Source: Cinnamomum chago (lineage: Eukaryota > Streptophyta > Magnoliopsida > Laurales > Lauraceae). From it: a DNA stretch of 64,000 nt. The translations under genes and the position numbers were made by a program. This document shows, piece after piece, positions 1 through 11,258 of this stretch (its first letter is position 1; every line of letters starts with the position of its first letter). Location of the stretch: the NCBI GenBank assembly GCA_038049695.1, contig CP142456.1, positions 66,615,922 through 66,679,921 of the forward strand, given 5' to 3'. Under the pieces are notes generated by a model. It did no database searches and was not told the origin of the DNA. It saw nothing but the letters and a program-made list of their open reading frames with translations.

Positions 1-654
1 TTTCTTTAATCCCTAATCTCTAGCCCCCTAATCCCAGATCCCTAACCCGATTTCCTTAATACAAAACCCTGACAATAAAACCCAAACCCACATTAACCTA
101 ATTCCTATTTGGGTTCAAGACAAGCTCAATCTGAGATTGGCTAGCCTCTTCTTATCATGCAGAAGTAAAGAGAGGCATTTGGTTTCCCGCCCATAGCTAG
201 TCCAAGGACCATTTTGGACTCAGATTGTCACCCATGGGCTGGATCCAGCCTTTTACATCAATAAACATGTCTTTATTTTTTATCAAGAGAATTAGAATAG
301 CTAAACTAATAACTATTTCTCTAATCACTAATCTCTAATCCAAAGTGAAAGAAAAATTGAAGAGAGGTTTTTGTAGTTGTGTTACAATATAGGAAACCTA
401 GTAGAGAAAGATCTATATAGGACTCTTTAGATTTGTTAAAATCAATTTAAATTTGAAACTTCTCTCTAAATTGGATTCTTTAGATTAGTTAAAATTTATT
501 TTAGTTTGGAGGCCAATCTCTCAATCAATTGCAAAATTGGAAGTCAATTTCTCAATCAATTGTGAAATCGGACTCCAATTTCAAAATCAAAGTATCAATT
601 GCGAAATCGGACTCCAATTTCAAAATTGAATCCTACACCAATAATATATAATAG

Positions 655-687
655 CTAGCAAAATGCCCTCGTGCTAAGCACGGGCAT
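655..687 (-). mobile_element. Helitron 3' terminus
   Basis: Read on the minus strand, this is a GC-rich hairpin (arms 678-687 and 663-674, three-base loop) followed by a short spacer and CTAG (655-658). That is the Helitron 3' end arrangement: hairpin, then CTRR. The next host base is C rather than the usual T. The element would extend rightward, but its 5' TC end was not identified. The same terminus is present in copy 2 near 56823. Confidence 0.6.
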
Positions 688-1875
688 TAGAGGTCATCCA
701 AAAAATATCATTTAATTTTATGAAATAAATAAAAATTTTAATTTTGAATTCATTTGTTTATATTTTATAAAATCTAAAATATAAGTATTTCTCACACATA
801 ACAAATTTCTAGGCTTTCTTAAAAATCACACAATTGAAAATCTAAATTAATAATAAATACAAAAAATTAAAGATTTAAGTAGAAACATGAAATACGAAAT
901 ATTGAGATGGAAAAAATTATAAGAAATTTAAAATATGAGATCTTTCAATTAAAGGCAAGTTTGGTAGTTAGTTGGTTGGGTTCAAGGTAGGTATAGAGGT
1001 TTTTAGATTTTGACTCGAACAGAGTTCAAGACCAGCTCAGATTTTGGTTTGTTTAACTTGCCTTCCCATTGATAAAATTATTACTACTTACTTTTTTCTA
1101 AAACTCATATCATGTAAATAAAGAAAGAAAGAAAAAAAAAAAAAAAAAGACCAAACAAAGAGATATAGAGAGGTGTTCCTAAGTGTGGGGGTGGGGGCAG
1201 GGGCGGGGGTATTTCAATGCCATTAAAAATGGAAGAGTCGTATGGAAAGAGTGAGAGGTGGGGAGTGAGTAATGAATGACATTTTATTGAATTGAATTAG
1301 ATTAAATAATATTAAAAGAGAATTCAAAATTGTGGAGGATAGTCAAAATCAATTAGAGCTGATTAATATTTCAATTTGAAATCAGTCTCTTTCGTATATA
1401 TAAAGGAGGACCTAGACGTAGCCTTGCATTCTATTTAGATGGGGCTTACTTTAACCATTCCATTCACGGACCAACAATGCAATGACTATAGTAGTCTAAA
1501 GGCGTTTTCCCCGTCTCCAATCATCTTATTGTCAATTAGTAGAAAAAAGAAACCCATTAAACCAAAAAAGAAATAGTGAAAAATGAGAATAACAAAAATC
1601 TTAGACAATAGAAAATACACTTTGCTTTGCTTTTGAGATCCATCTTCCATCCACCACTTTCAGTTGAAGAAAAAATAAAATTAAAGTGGTAAAAGCACAA
1701 AATACCCCATAAAGATGAAAAGATAAGAGATTAAGAAAAATAGCAAAAATCCCCTAACTTTATCACGCCCACAAACAAATTTTGAAAGAAATACACTATT
1801 TTTTTTTACTGTAAAGAAATTAATAGATGAGATCTAATGACATGGAAAAGAAAAAAAAAGAGTGTGTGTGTGTGG

Positions 1876-1876
<1 letters not shown>

Positions 1877-1909
<33 letters not shown>
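1877..1909 (+). repeat. 33-base G homopolymer
   Basis: An uninterrupted run of 33 G follows a short GT run. Copy 2 of the block has only a few G at the matching place (near 58010). The tract could form G-quadruplexes on the plus strand. Its exact length should be treated as unreliable because long homopolymers are prone to assembly and read errors. Confidence 0.9.
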
Positions 1910-1910
<1 letters not shown>

Positions 1911-2285
1911 GGAATCTATGCTTAATGTGTCTCTCTTGTAGAGAAGGAAGGATACATAAAACATGAGTTAATTAGAACTCCAGTAGGCTTCCTCAAAATA
2001 AGGGATCTCACATCCCTTGTCTGGATCATTCAGGTAGAAGGAGTGATTCGAGTGAAATCCACACCCCAATATATAGTGTTCGATTTTTCCAAGTGGGGCA
2101 CATGCTTTGTTGATCAAAACATTCATGAATAAGCTCCACTTTGGATGGTCTGTGGATTAGAAACCTATATCATGAAAGTTTTATTGGACTTGATAAATCA
2201 ATCTTCTCATGTCTTGAGTTGGTTCCGTGGGGTGAGGAGCTGTGACAAAAATTCGATGATGGAATACTGACCATTATTATAATTT

Positions 2286-2437
2286 TAAGTGACATTGCAT
2301 AAGAGAGAGTGAGGCTCATGCAAGTGGTCTTAACTTAATTTAGAATACATAGCAAAATTGTTAAGTGGCATTGTATAAGAGAGATCGAGGCTCATGCAAG
2401 TGGTCTTAAATTAATTTAGAATACATAGCAGAAGTCA
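2286..2437 (+). repeat. Tandem repeat, 76 bp x 2
   Basis: Two neighbouring 76-bp units share the phrase GGCTCATGCAAGTGGTCTTA. The same pair is present in the second copy of the large block (about 58382-58530), so the tandem duplication predates the block duplication. Confidence 0.8.
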
Positions 2438-2803
2438 TCAAAAGTCAATAATAACTCATCTTAGGACTGGGCCCACATATCATAGGTCTTGTGGGAAATT
2501 GGATTGTCTGACTAAACTTTCTATCTTTAGGCCCCAATAATATGAGATTTATAATCAAATGGATCGTAAAGATCATGAAATTTTAAAGATTAGAGAGAAG
2601 CTACAAAAAGTAAAAGCTCTTTGAGCGGTGAAGAGAAACATATTATTGTAAAATTCCTAACAAAATCCTAAGATTAAGGATATAATTTGAACCAATTTAG
2701 AAGTGAGTAATTTTAGGAATGGATAGAGATAAAAAAAAATCTAAGTTCTCGAAGCCCAAACTAAATGGAAATCTCAACTCTCCAATCAAAATTAATTTTG
2801 CAA

Positions 2804-2833
2804 CTAGCAAAGCATGCCCGCACTAAGCCTGGG
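2804..2833 (-). mobile_element. Helitron 3' terminus
   Basis: On the minus strand a hairpin (loop TTA between GC-rich arms, about 2816-2833) is followed by ATGCTTTG, then CTAG (2804-2807), then T, the canonical Helitron CTAG|T boundary. The copy-2 equivalent has CTAG at 59993-59996. The 5' end was not located. Confidence 0.65.
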
Positions 2834-3359
2834 CCCAGAAATAAAAACATGTTCAGTTTGTGGCTATTTTATGAGATATTAATTAATGAGAAAATAAATA
2901 TAAAACAAACAAATATACTATTTATTACGGTTTGAAGCATAGTCCAGCCCGACATTTATACAAAGTAAATACTTTTTAGATAAATGAGTATGAAACTTCA
3001 AGTCTTATGTAAATTAACATTTGCAAAATTGCATGTGGCCCCGTCTTTAGGAAATAGAATATGAGGCCCATTTTAAAAAAGTTTATTGCACGTGGAGCCC
3101 ATATGTATAAATCACCATCAAGGATCCACTTTTAAAAATCACAAACATTAAGGATTTTCTAACTATAATAGATATATTAAAATTCTAAATCCACCTAAAG
3201 AAGACTCATTTTAACTTGGTTGGATAGAGTTATTAAGCAAGGTGGATTTTTTCATATGGACTCTTTAAACACCTATCTATAATAGATATATATTAAAATT
3301 TGAATTCACATAAAAGAAGCTTAACAAAAGTGGACTCTGAATTGATTGATAGAGCTTAT

Positions 3360-3640
3360 CTCTAGAAATTGATTTGAGATCCAATTTCTCAAATTGATTT
3401 GAGCTTAGAGTCCAATTTTGCAATCAATTACGAAATCGGACTCCAATTTCGAAATCGAGTCCTACGTCTATAATATATATCAATTGAGGCTCAATTTCGC
3501 AATCAATTGCAAAATCAAGCCTCAATTGCAAAATCGGTTCCTAGCTCTTTAGTATATATTAATAATTGAAATCGAAATTGAGCTCCAATTTCTCAATCAA
3601 TTGAGAAATTGAACTCTTAGTAAATTCTCAATCGGTGAAA
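3360..3640. repeat. Degenerate palindromic short-repeat block
   Basis: The region repeats variants of CAATTGCGAAATCGG and CTCCAATTTCGAAATCG in both orientations, interspersed with TATATATTAA motifs. Related blocks lie at 505-640, 31075-31165, 56690-56812 and 60555-60800. Sense and complementary phrases alternate, so the block can fold on itself. It has no coding content and is probably internal sequence of a non-autonomous element family. Confidence 0.7.
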
Positions 3641-4784
3641 ATTAGTGGAATAACTTTGGATAAAGTCTGAATAAGTTTTAGATGAGTTCGAATAGTTTGA
3701 AATACTCTCATTTTTTGTTTAAACTATTCTTATCTGATCTAAACATGGCCCTCTTACAAAACTCTTTAATCTCCAATCCATAATTGATATATTAGAATTT
3801 TAAATTCACCTAAAGAAAGTTACAAAAAAGTGGACTCTATCCAATTAAAATTAAAATTGAAATTGAAATTAGAAGACATGCCAACATTCATGGAATTTAT
3901 AATGTAGTCCCACCATTATAATTTTATAATATGGGCCCACCTTTTGTGATTGTGACCATGTAATTCACCTTTAGAAATCACAATGTCATGCCCACCTTTA
4001 GAAATTAAAACATGGGGTCTACATCCATAGAATTTATAATGCGGTCCCACCACCTTTAGGTATTCCCAAGTGGGGCCACTTTATTTGAAATAAGTGAGAG
4101 GATTTGAAATCTTTAAATGTCATTATTTAAAAGGCAAGAGATAAGTATGAAACAATTGTGCCAGTGACTTGTTTCTTAAAAAAAATAAAGTTTTTTTGTT
4201 CCAGCTTTCGTATGCCAGCGGGTTAAGATTTTGAGATGGGAATATGGGAACATTCGAATGACACAATGCCAAACGCATTGAGCCCAAGATAGACTCAGAT
4301 GGCAAAACATAATTCATATAGCGAAGCCCAGAATAGTTGGCACAAAGGCTTTGGTGATGATGCTGCATTCAGAATGAATTGCTTCCTTAATCCTCATTCA
4401 CATTTGACGCAATTTTGAAATACATTGCCCTCTATATACAAAAGTTAAGAATGAAAAAAAATATATATATTAGAGATGTAGTCAGCTACATCCAAAAGAA
4501 AACACCAACCAATTGTTAAGAAGATTACAGAGAACCCATTCGTGTTCGACAGTGGTTGCCTACAAGAAATTTTACTTGACTTGACCCATGAAATATGGAC
4601 AAGCCACGGACTCTTCTAGGAGTTGTTTCGTCCGAGCCAAATCCAACAAGGAACCTGTGTCTCAGGTCGGTAGAACTGAGCCTGAGCCTCCATCTGCTGC
4701 CACCTATGGATTGAATTGGATATTGGTATTGTCAGTGCACATCAAGCAAGTGGTGTAATGTTAGGAGGTCGTGCGACACATAGA

Positions 4785-4962
4785 CATCTCTGAACGATCA
4801 CTTACATTTGCCCAAGAGACATTGGCAACAATGAAAGTGATATAAGAGATTTTGCCACCATCCAGCTTTTCGAGCAGCAACTGAGAATGGTGTAACATCG
4901 TAGCCAGGTGCCCTCTTTTGCGCAAGAAGGGCTATCATTGATGCCATCTTCTATGGCCTCAT
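4785..4962 (-). pseudogene. PP2C-type phosphatase remnant, C-terminal part (copy 1)
   Basis: The minus strand reads the phrases MASMIALLAQKRAPGYDVTP and FSVAARKAGW. These match the C-terminal end of plant PP2Cs of the PP2C26/55/80 (SPP-like) group, where this helix precedes a GGK...ITVVV strand. An 11-bp deletion relative to the copy-2 version shifts the frame just after the GW. The upstream part is cut off at 4962 by an LTR, so no product is possible. The N-terminal exons lie beyond the LTR at 7447-7893, and the central catalytic part is missing between them. Confidence 0.7.
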
Positions 4963-7446
4963 GTTAAGACCCCGACCCGAACTAATCGCGATTAAGGCTA
5001 ATAGACTGAGATTAATGCTAATTAATCATGGATAAATGGACTAATCAAGGTTAATGATCAAAAGGAGATAAGATAGTCCCAAACGATGCATTTAGCATAA
5101 TGGAAATGGATATGAATGAAATCATGTTGATTAAATGATTTTAGACTCAAGCAAGTTAGGCTAAGGACTTTTCCGTAAATACGAGTTTTCACGTATTTCG
5201 TCAAATACGGAAACCCTTGATACCAACGCGTGTATCTCGAGTAGTACGTCAACTTTCATAATAGACATGACTCCATTTGACATCAAATGGACCAAATGAG
5301 GTTCCATTTGACTCAAAATGAAATAAAAGTAAATGGGAGGGGGTTTTAGTGTGAGAGCTCCTCTATTAGAATGAAATTAGTCATTCTCTCATTTCCACCT
5401 CAAGAAACCCTAGAGTCCTTTTTCCTCTTCTCCCTTCTCTTCCATTTCCTTCATCAAATGCAAGATTAAGAAAGGTGCTTGTGGTTGGGTGTGAGAAGCA
5501 TCAACTTCATCTTCTTCCTTGAGTATTCCCCCATTGTTGAAGAGAAAGAGCTTGAGAAAGATCCCAAGATTTCTCTCCTTGAGCCACAAGTGAGTAGTTA
5601 CTCTCTTTTTAAGATTTTCTTAGTCTTATTGGTTACTTGAGTTGATTTCTAGCCCAAATAGCTTATGGGTTTGTATATTTTACCTTTTCATGGAGTTAGG
5701 GTTTCATTTGGAGATTTTCATCTCAAAGCCAAACCAAGCCAAGGAAAGAGGGCTTTTACTACTAATCTTCATAAGAGGCAAGTATAAACTCTTGCTTGTG
5801 ATTAGTGTTAGACATTGTGGAAGTTTATTGAGTTTTCCATAGATTTGGAGTTAATGTAATTTCCATTAGATGGCAATGTGTTTTTGGATTGAATGAGATG
5901 ATTAATGGATGAGGTATATGAGGGGAACATGAAGTTCCACTTTCTTGTAGGATTTGGAAGTGATTGAATGTGAAAAAGGAGAAGAAATGAAAAAGGAGAA
6001 AAATCGGTTTTCTCCCGGACCTGCAAAACGCCCAGGTCCGATCGATCGGACTGTCTGCTAACTGAGAGGCTTTTTCAGCCGATCGATCGGACCTGTCCGT
6101 AACTGGGAGTGAAATTTGAGATTTATTTTTTTGGAAAATCATTATGCCTTCTATGAGTCTTAGGGGTATATACATTGGTGTTAAGACCAATTATGCCCTA
6201 ATCTAAGGTTTCCAAGACTAAGGAAACTAAAAGAAAAGAATGGTGAGGGACTAAGCACTAATTTTTCAATGTTTGTCTAAACTTGCATGGGTGTTAGCTT
6301 AGTTTATTTGAATGTACAAACTACTATCAAAAGTGATGTTCATCATGGAATAACACGTATACTAAATAACAAGCGTTTCACCCATTAGTTTGGTTTAGAA
6401 TTTGATTGGAAACTTGAATAGAATTGATAGATGGGGTGCAAATCTTGAATAAGGCACCCCTCATAATGTCTTAAGCTCGTTACGGAGCTGAATCGAATAA
6501 CGCAATGAATGAACGAATAAATGAATGGATAGTTACTAAAGGTAACAATGAAATGATTAATCCTGCTGCAGCAGATGGATTTGGGGGCGTTCCGGAGCTC
6601 CGTGGTGATGCTAGTGGTCCCTGGCCCGGACACTAGTAAGTCCCACATATTCCGATCGTATCTATAGATATAGATTGATGCCTTCCATTTGGAAGATGAA
6701 TCCTTCCTTTGAGGGAAGATGGTAGATGAAAGAAAATGGAATGGAATGAACGGAATGGTAATGAAACGAAATGAATTGAAATGAAATGAATGGAAGCTAT
6801 GATAGCGATTGATTATTGATAAACTCTTGTGTTACCTATTGTTATTGTAGAATCATCTAGAATGGTAATTGTTACCCAATGAATTAAATGACTTCATTAT
6901 ATGTACTAACATGAGTTATCATAAGAATTGTTTATACATGTTGAACCGTCGTGTTCATTAGTGTTATTGATGACATCACAGGCCCGATTGCCCCTGCCGG
7001 TCCTACAGCGGCCGCAGCCCCAGCGGAGGAGACCGCTCCGGTTCCTCCAGGAGGTCTAATCGAGTGGAATGGCCGGAATACCGTTTGATGGGTATTCGAG
7101 TGCGATAAGGGTTGTAACATTTTGTGAAACGTTTTGAATAGTTATTTTGTACATTCATTCTTGGAATGTAATTAATTAGTACTGTATGGTGTTTTTGGTA
7201 TGCACCAATTGGGACAAGACGATGAGAATGATACATGTATAATTACCTTATTCTTTTGTATGCATGTAAATCGAAGTTGGATATTGCCAATGTATATGTT
7301 TCCGCAAAAATCTATATGTGTTTGATAGGTTTTGGAGATTAATATCCCTTGTGGATTCCGTTTTAACTTCGGTTAACTCGGGGTTTACGGGAGTAAGTAT
7401 GGGCCCACGGCCCGGGGTTATCGTGATTCGGGCCCGGGTCGTGACA
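4963..7446 (+). mobile_element. LTR of a Ty3/gypsy-like retrotransposon family (element A)
   Basis: The 2,484-bp segment starts TGTTAAGACCCCGACCCG and ends CCGGGTCGTGACA, so it has TG...CA ends and similar inverted termini. It has no coding domains. A pyrimidine-rich, leader-like stretch follows at 5380-5460 and contains AAACCCTAG. A second copy (element B, 7998-10048) lies inverted, and a third begins at 63886. The flanks (CCTCA on the left, CGCCC on the right) are not a target-site duplication, and the PP2C sequence on the two sides is not contiguous. The arrangement therefore looks like recombination between two insertions, or a deletion, rather than a clean solo LTR. The superfamily is inferred from end sequences only. 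Confidence 0.6.
6036..6090. repeat. GATCGATC palindromes in element A
   Basis: A perfect 16-bp palindrome, GTCCGATCGATCGGAC (6036-6051), and a 12-bp relative, CCGATCGATCGG (6079-6090), lie 27 bp apart. The homologous part of element B carries a cluster of different palindromes (GCTCGAGC core, 9369-9504). Confidence 0.85.
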
Positions 7447-7893
7447 CGCCCCTTTCTGACCACCATGAACCTACGGTCACCAATGTTCACAGCATGTATG
7501 TACTGTAACCAGAAACACAACACTTCGGCTCAATCTCAAAATGATTATGTCAAAAGTGAAATTTGAGTCAAAATAGTTACCTTATCTCCAAGTGTAGGGA
7601 TACATGCTGTTAACTGTCCTATAGCTCTTGTATTGGACAAGGCTTTCCGTAATACGTTCCTAAGATCAATGGCACCTTTAGGCTCATTATTGATTGCACG
7701 CATTGCATTATTGATGAGTTGCAAAGAAAATTCTCCCACATCAACACGCCTGTTGGCCCAAGCATCAACAGCACCGTATGCCACACCAAAGGCTTGGTAT
7801 TCCTCCCAGATAAAGTGAGCATCACGACCACAATTAGAACCTAACTCTGGAAGGTAACATGCTCCAGCAACCATCTTAAGGGGTATGTCGTTC
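7447..7893 (-). pseudogene. PP2C-type phosphatase remnant, N-terminal exons
   Basis: A 313-bp exon (7581-7893), flanked by TTGCAG| and |GTAACT, reads phrases such as GACYLPELGS, GRDAHFI and NNEPKGAIDL. A second partial exon (7447-7502) after GGTTACAG reads HAVNIGDRRFMVVRKG. Both align in order with plant PP2C phosphatases (family phrases GEDAHF, VADGVGGW, GDSGFMVVRDG). The metal-binding segment normally reading ADGVGGW is AYGAVDAW here, so the catalytic Asp is lost. The GDSGF and VRDG motifs are also altered (GDRRF, VRKG). The exon frame is still open. It is flanked by LTR element A on the left and element B on the right, and the rest of the gene is missing. It is almost certainly non-functional as an enzyme. 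Confidence 0.75.
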
Positions 7894-7997
7894 CTGCAAT
7901 TTAAAAGCAAGCCAAACACCATTATAAGTCTAAACACACACAGAAGGTTTGGGATAAGTAATTTTGTTTCGTGTCTTTTTTATTTTGGAAGGCTGGT

Positions 7998-10048
7998 GTC
8001 ACGATCCGGGCCCGAATTACAGTAACCCCGGGCCGTGGGCCATACGTACTCCCGTAAACTCCAAATTAACCGAAGTTAAAACGGAATCCACAAGGGATAT
8101 CAATCTCAATAAACCTGTCAATTACATAATTTTGCGGAAATATTTAAACTTGATAACTATCAATTTACGATTTACATGTATACAAAATAAGGTCCTTATA
8201 CATGTATCACTCCCATCAAAGTTTATCAATCGGTGCATATTCGACACCATACAATAAGTATTAATTACATTCCATAAATGAATGTACAAAATAATGGTTC
8301 CAAACGTTTCTCAAAATATTCGAGTTCTTTCTCGCACTCGGATGCCCATATCAAATGGCATTTCGTCCATTCCATTCGATTAGACCTCCTGGAGGAACCG
8401 GAGCGGTCTCCTCCACTGACGCCGGGGGCGTTGTAGGACCGGCATGGGCAATCGGGCATGTAATGTCATCAATAACACTAATGAACACGACGGTTCAACA
8501 ATGTATAAACAAATCTAGCAATTTCATATGACAATACATATACTCAATTCATTAAATCCAATTGGTAATAATTACCATTCTAGATAAATTTAGATAGTTC
8601 CTACAAAGGCAATAGGTAATATAAGAATTGATCAATAGACATTCACTATCATAGTTCTCGTTCATTCATTTCATTTCATTTCATTTATTTACCATCTTCC
8701 CTCAAAGGAAGGATTCATCTTCCAAACGGAAGGCATCAATTAATACCCATAGATATGATCGGAATATGTGGGACTTACTAGTGTCCTGGCAAGGGACAAC
8801 TAGCATCACCACGGAGCTCTGGAACGCCCCCAAGTTCATCTGCTGCAGCAGGATTATTCATTCATTCCATTTATCAAATTCATTGAACTCGTTTAGAGTT
8901 CTAGTACAGTAGTTACGTAGTGCCAACTTAAAGTTTGATGTCTTTCTAATGACCAGTTCAATTCATTTCAATAATTCTCTTCATAACAAGAGAAGGGAAT
9001 ACCGGTGGTGCCAATCTCACTAGATCGGACCCAACAATGTGAAATATGATATAATGAGAGATCTTACTACTCATTTATAACTTTACTCAATTCTGTCTCA
9101 ATCTAACCAACCATTTGGGTGTAACCATTGGTTTCCAATGCACGTGTCATTCTTGATGGACATCACATTTATGTTTAATATGTGCATTGAATAGACCCCA
9201 TAATTAACACCCATGGAGGTTAGACTCAAAACTAATTGGGAGAGTACCCATACTTACGGGAAGTACTCCAAGTTTATGCAAAATCCAAATCCCCCAATCG
9301 AACGGACCGTTAGGTCCGGTCGATTGGCCAAATTTTCACTTACAGTCCATGTTCGTTACTGTATCAGGTTCGCTCGAGCGAGTAAAGTTCGCTCGAGCGG
9401 ACACCTCACAGAACGTTAGTCGCTCGACCGCACCTTAAGTTCGCTCGAGCGAACTATCCAAATGATTTCACTCTGAAACAGAACCTTGGTCGCTCGAGCG
9501 AACTGTCCAGAGTTCCAACTCGAAAATCTGATACATTCTCTCTTCTTTTACACTCTCTTCTCCACTATTCATCCACAACCTATGATAGCAATGGGACCTC
9601 CGGTCCCCTCCTCACACATCACCCATTCCCAAAACTATACTTCTAATCATTCATTCATCATTCACACAACTCATAAACATCTCCAAACATCAATGGAAAA
9701 TGCACAATCCATGCAAAACTATATGCATTTCTAAAACAAGTAATGCTAATCACAAGAAATGCTTATACTTGCCTCTCTTGAAGTCAATGAACTCTAAGCC
9801 CTCTTTTTCTTAGCTTGGCTTGAGATTACAATCCCCAAATCAAACCCTAATCCCATAAAAATGAAAATATACAATCATGAGCCATTTGGGCATGAAATCT
9901 CAACAAAACAACCAATGGAACTTAGAAATCCTAAGGAAAGATCAACTACTTACTTGTAGTTCCAAGTAAGGGATTTCAAGCTATCTTTCTAGCTCCAACT
10001 CTTCAAAATGGGGAAAGAGACTTGAGGAAGAAGATGGAGATGAAGCTA
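7998..10048 (-). mobile_element. Second copy of the LTR family (element B, truncated)
   Basis: Starting TGTCACGATCCGGGCCCG at 7998, this is the reverse complement of element A from its right end inward to about position 5505 of A. Shared landmarks include CCTGCTGCAGCAGG (near 8846) and the leader-like region near 9950-10040. It stops around 10048 against a Harbinger transposase fragment, so the outer part of the LTR is missing. The boundary at 10048 is approximate. Confidence 0.65.
9369..9504. repeat. Cluster of GCTCGAGC palindromes in element B
   Basis: Within 136 bp there are five sites built on CGCTCGAGCG or a close variant: near 9369, 9388, 9420, 9439 and 9489. The one at 9439-9454 is a perfect 16-bp palindrome, GTTCGCTCGAGCGAAC. 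The cluster occupies the same place as the GATCGATC palindromes of element A but has a different core. Confidence 0.85.
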
Positions 10049-10086
10049 TACTCCTCACTAACCGCTAGGATCACTCATCGTTGTGA

Positions 10087-10419
10087 AACGTCATTGAGCG
10101 TTGCTTTGGCATTTTGAAGGCAAAGTTTCCTATTCTAAAGCTCATGCCACCGTATTCTTTACGCAAACAACGACAAATCGTGATTGCTGCATGCACCCTC
10201 CACAACTTTATAAAAATGAAAATGCAAAGTGATAGGGATTTTATTCGCTTTCAAGATGAAGGGTTTATAGTTGAAAATAACAATGGTGAAAACAATGGTG
10301 ATAATGGTCCATATGCACCTTTAGAGTTGGGAACTACCCAAGGAAGGCAGGAGATGGCGCGCAAACGAGATGAAATTGCGGATGCACTCTTTGCACATCA
10401 TGGTGCATTGGGAGAATGA
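10087..10419 (+). pseudogene. PIF/Harbinger transposase, C-terminal fragment
   Basis: The frame reads NVIERCFGILKAKFPILK, then CTLHNFI, and ends about 110 codons later with a stop at 10417-10419. These are hallmark phrases of the C-terminal DDE_Tnp_4 domain of HARBI1-like plant transposases, around the last catalytic acidic residue (the E of VIER). A stop codon lies just upstream of NVIER, and the sequence before it belongs to another repeat, so the N-terminal two thirds are gone. The fragment is not functional. Confidence 0.85.
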
Positions 10420-11258
10420 TTTGTATTAACTTTAATGAACAAGTTTAATTATTTCCTCTTGGAAATTTTTTATTTTTCATAAACATATGTTTTTTCTTAA
10501 TTAATTTAGTTTAGTGGCTATTTGGAAACTCTAAAAATAAGCTCTTATTTTATGTTTTATAGCTTTTTGCGTATTAGAATATTCAGTAAACCTCTACATA
10601 TTAGAATATTCAAAATGATCTAAATGTTGAGTGGGTTCTACAATATAATTATATGCCTTAAATAGCCCCCAAATATTTTTTATTTCTAAAGGTGGGTCTC
10701 ACGTTCATAATCACGAAAGGTGACCCTACTTAGTAATTCCTAAAGGTGCATCACATGTTCTGACAACAATTTGTGGCCCCACATTTTAATTCCAATAGAG
10801 GTGGGCTTTATTATAAATCCTATAAAAGTGGGCCCCATATTCTAGTTACTATTGGTGGTTCCATGTTGTAAGGCTAAAGTGGTCCCATGTGCAATGATTC
10901 TTATATGATTGTGATTTCTACATGTGGGCCCTTGTAATTCCTACATTAGGGGCTCGTATTATTGTCATATAAGAGTGGGCCCTAATGTTTCAAAAAAATT
11001 AAGATGAATTCATGAATATTCATCATAGATTTAAGTTCAACATCGTTGGTAAATATGATATTCTTGATTTTGTTTCTTAAAAAAAACTTGTTACGCTGTT
11101 ATCAAACAAGTTCCCCATAGCACATTCTCACTGGAACAATTTAACATCATGTTACCAAACAAGTTCTGCACAGATTGGTCTCGGCACACCTTGGTCTCGG
11201 CACACCTTGGTCTCGGCACAAAACCAGGAACAACACAGAAATGATGCCAAACACAGCC
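10420..11258 (+). mobile_element. 3' end of the truncated PIF/Harbinger element
   Basis: After the transposase stop comes about 300 bp with degenerate GTGGGCCC-type repeats, then three direct 17-bp units of the TTGGTCTCGGCACACC type (11175-11222). A terminus reading ...TGCCAAACACAGCC follows, and its complement GGCTGTGTTTGGCA resembles Harbinger terminal repeats. TTA at 11259-11261 fits the 3-bp TTA/TAA target. The left end has been lost. Confidence 0.6.

Larger units (their letters stand above)
1..4962. repeat. Large duplicated block, copy 1
   Basis: This stretch matches 56170-62340 nearly base for base (about 96-98% identical by eye, direct orientation, offset 56169 at the left edge). The left limit lies outside the window. 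The block is AT-rich, has no intact gene, and holds Helitron termini, short palindromic repeats and, at its right end on the minus strand, the C-terminal part of a decayed PP2C gene. Compared with copy 2 it lacks a 1,086-bp Harbinger-type insertion (empty site at 2762-2764), lacks two segments of roughly 60-90 bp near 4225 and 4365, and has an 11-bp deletion in the PP2C remnant near 4860. It stops where an LTR begins at 4963. Confidence 0.9.

Noticed and set aside
6932-7236. Ala/Gly/Pro-rich frames in the LTR
   Set aside because: They lie within LTR element A and result from GC-rich LTR sequence, not a gene.
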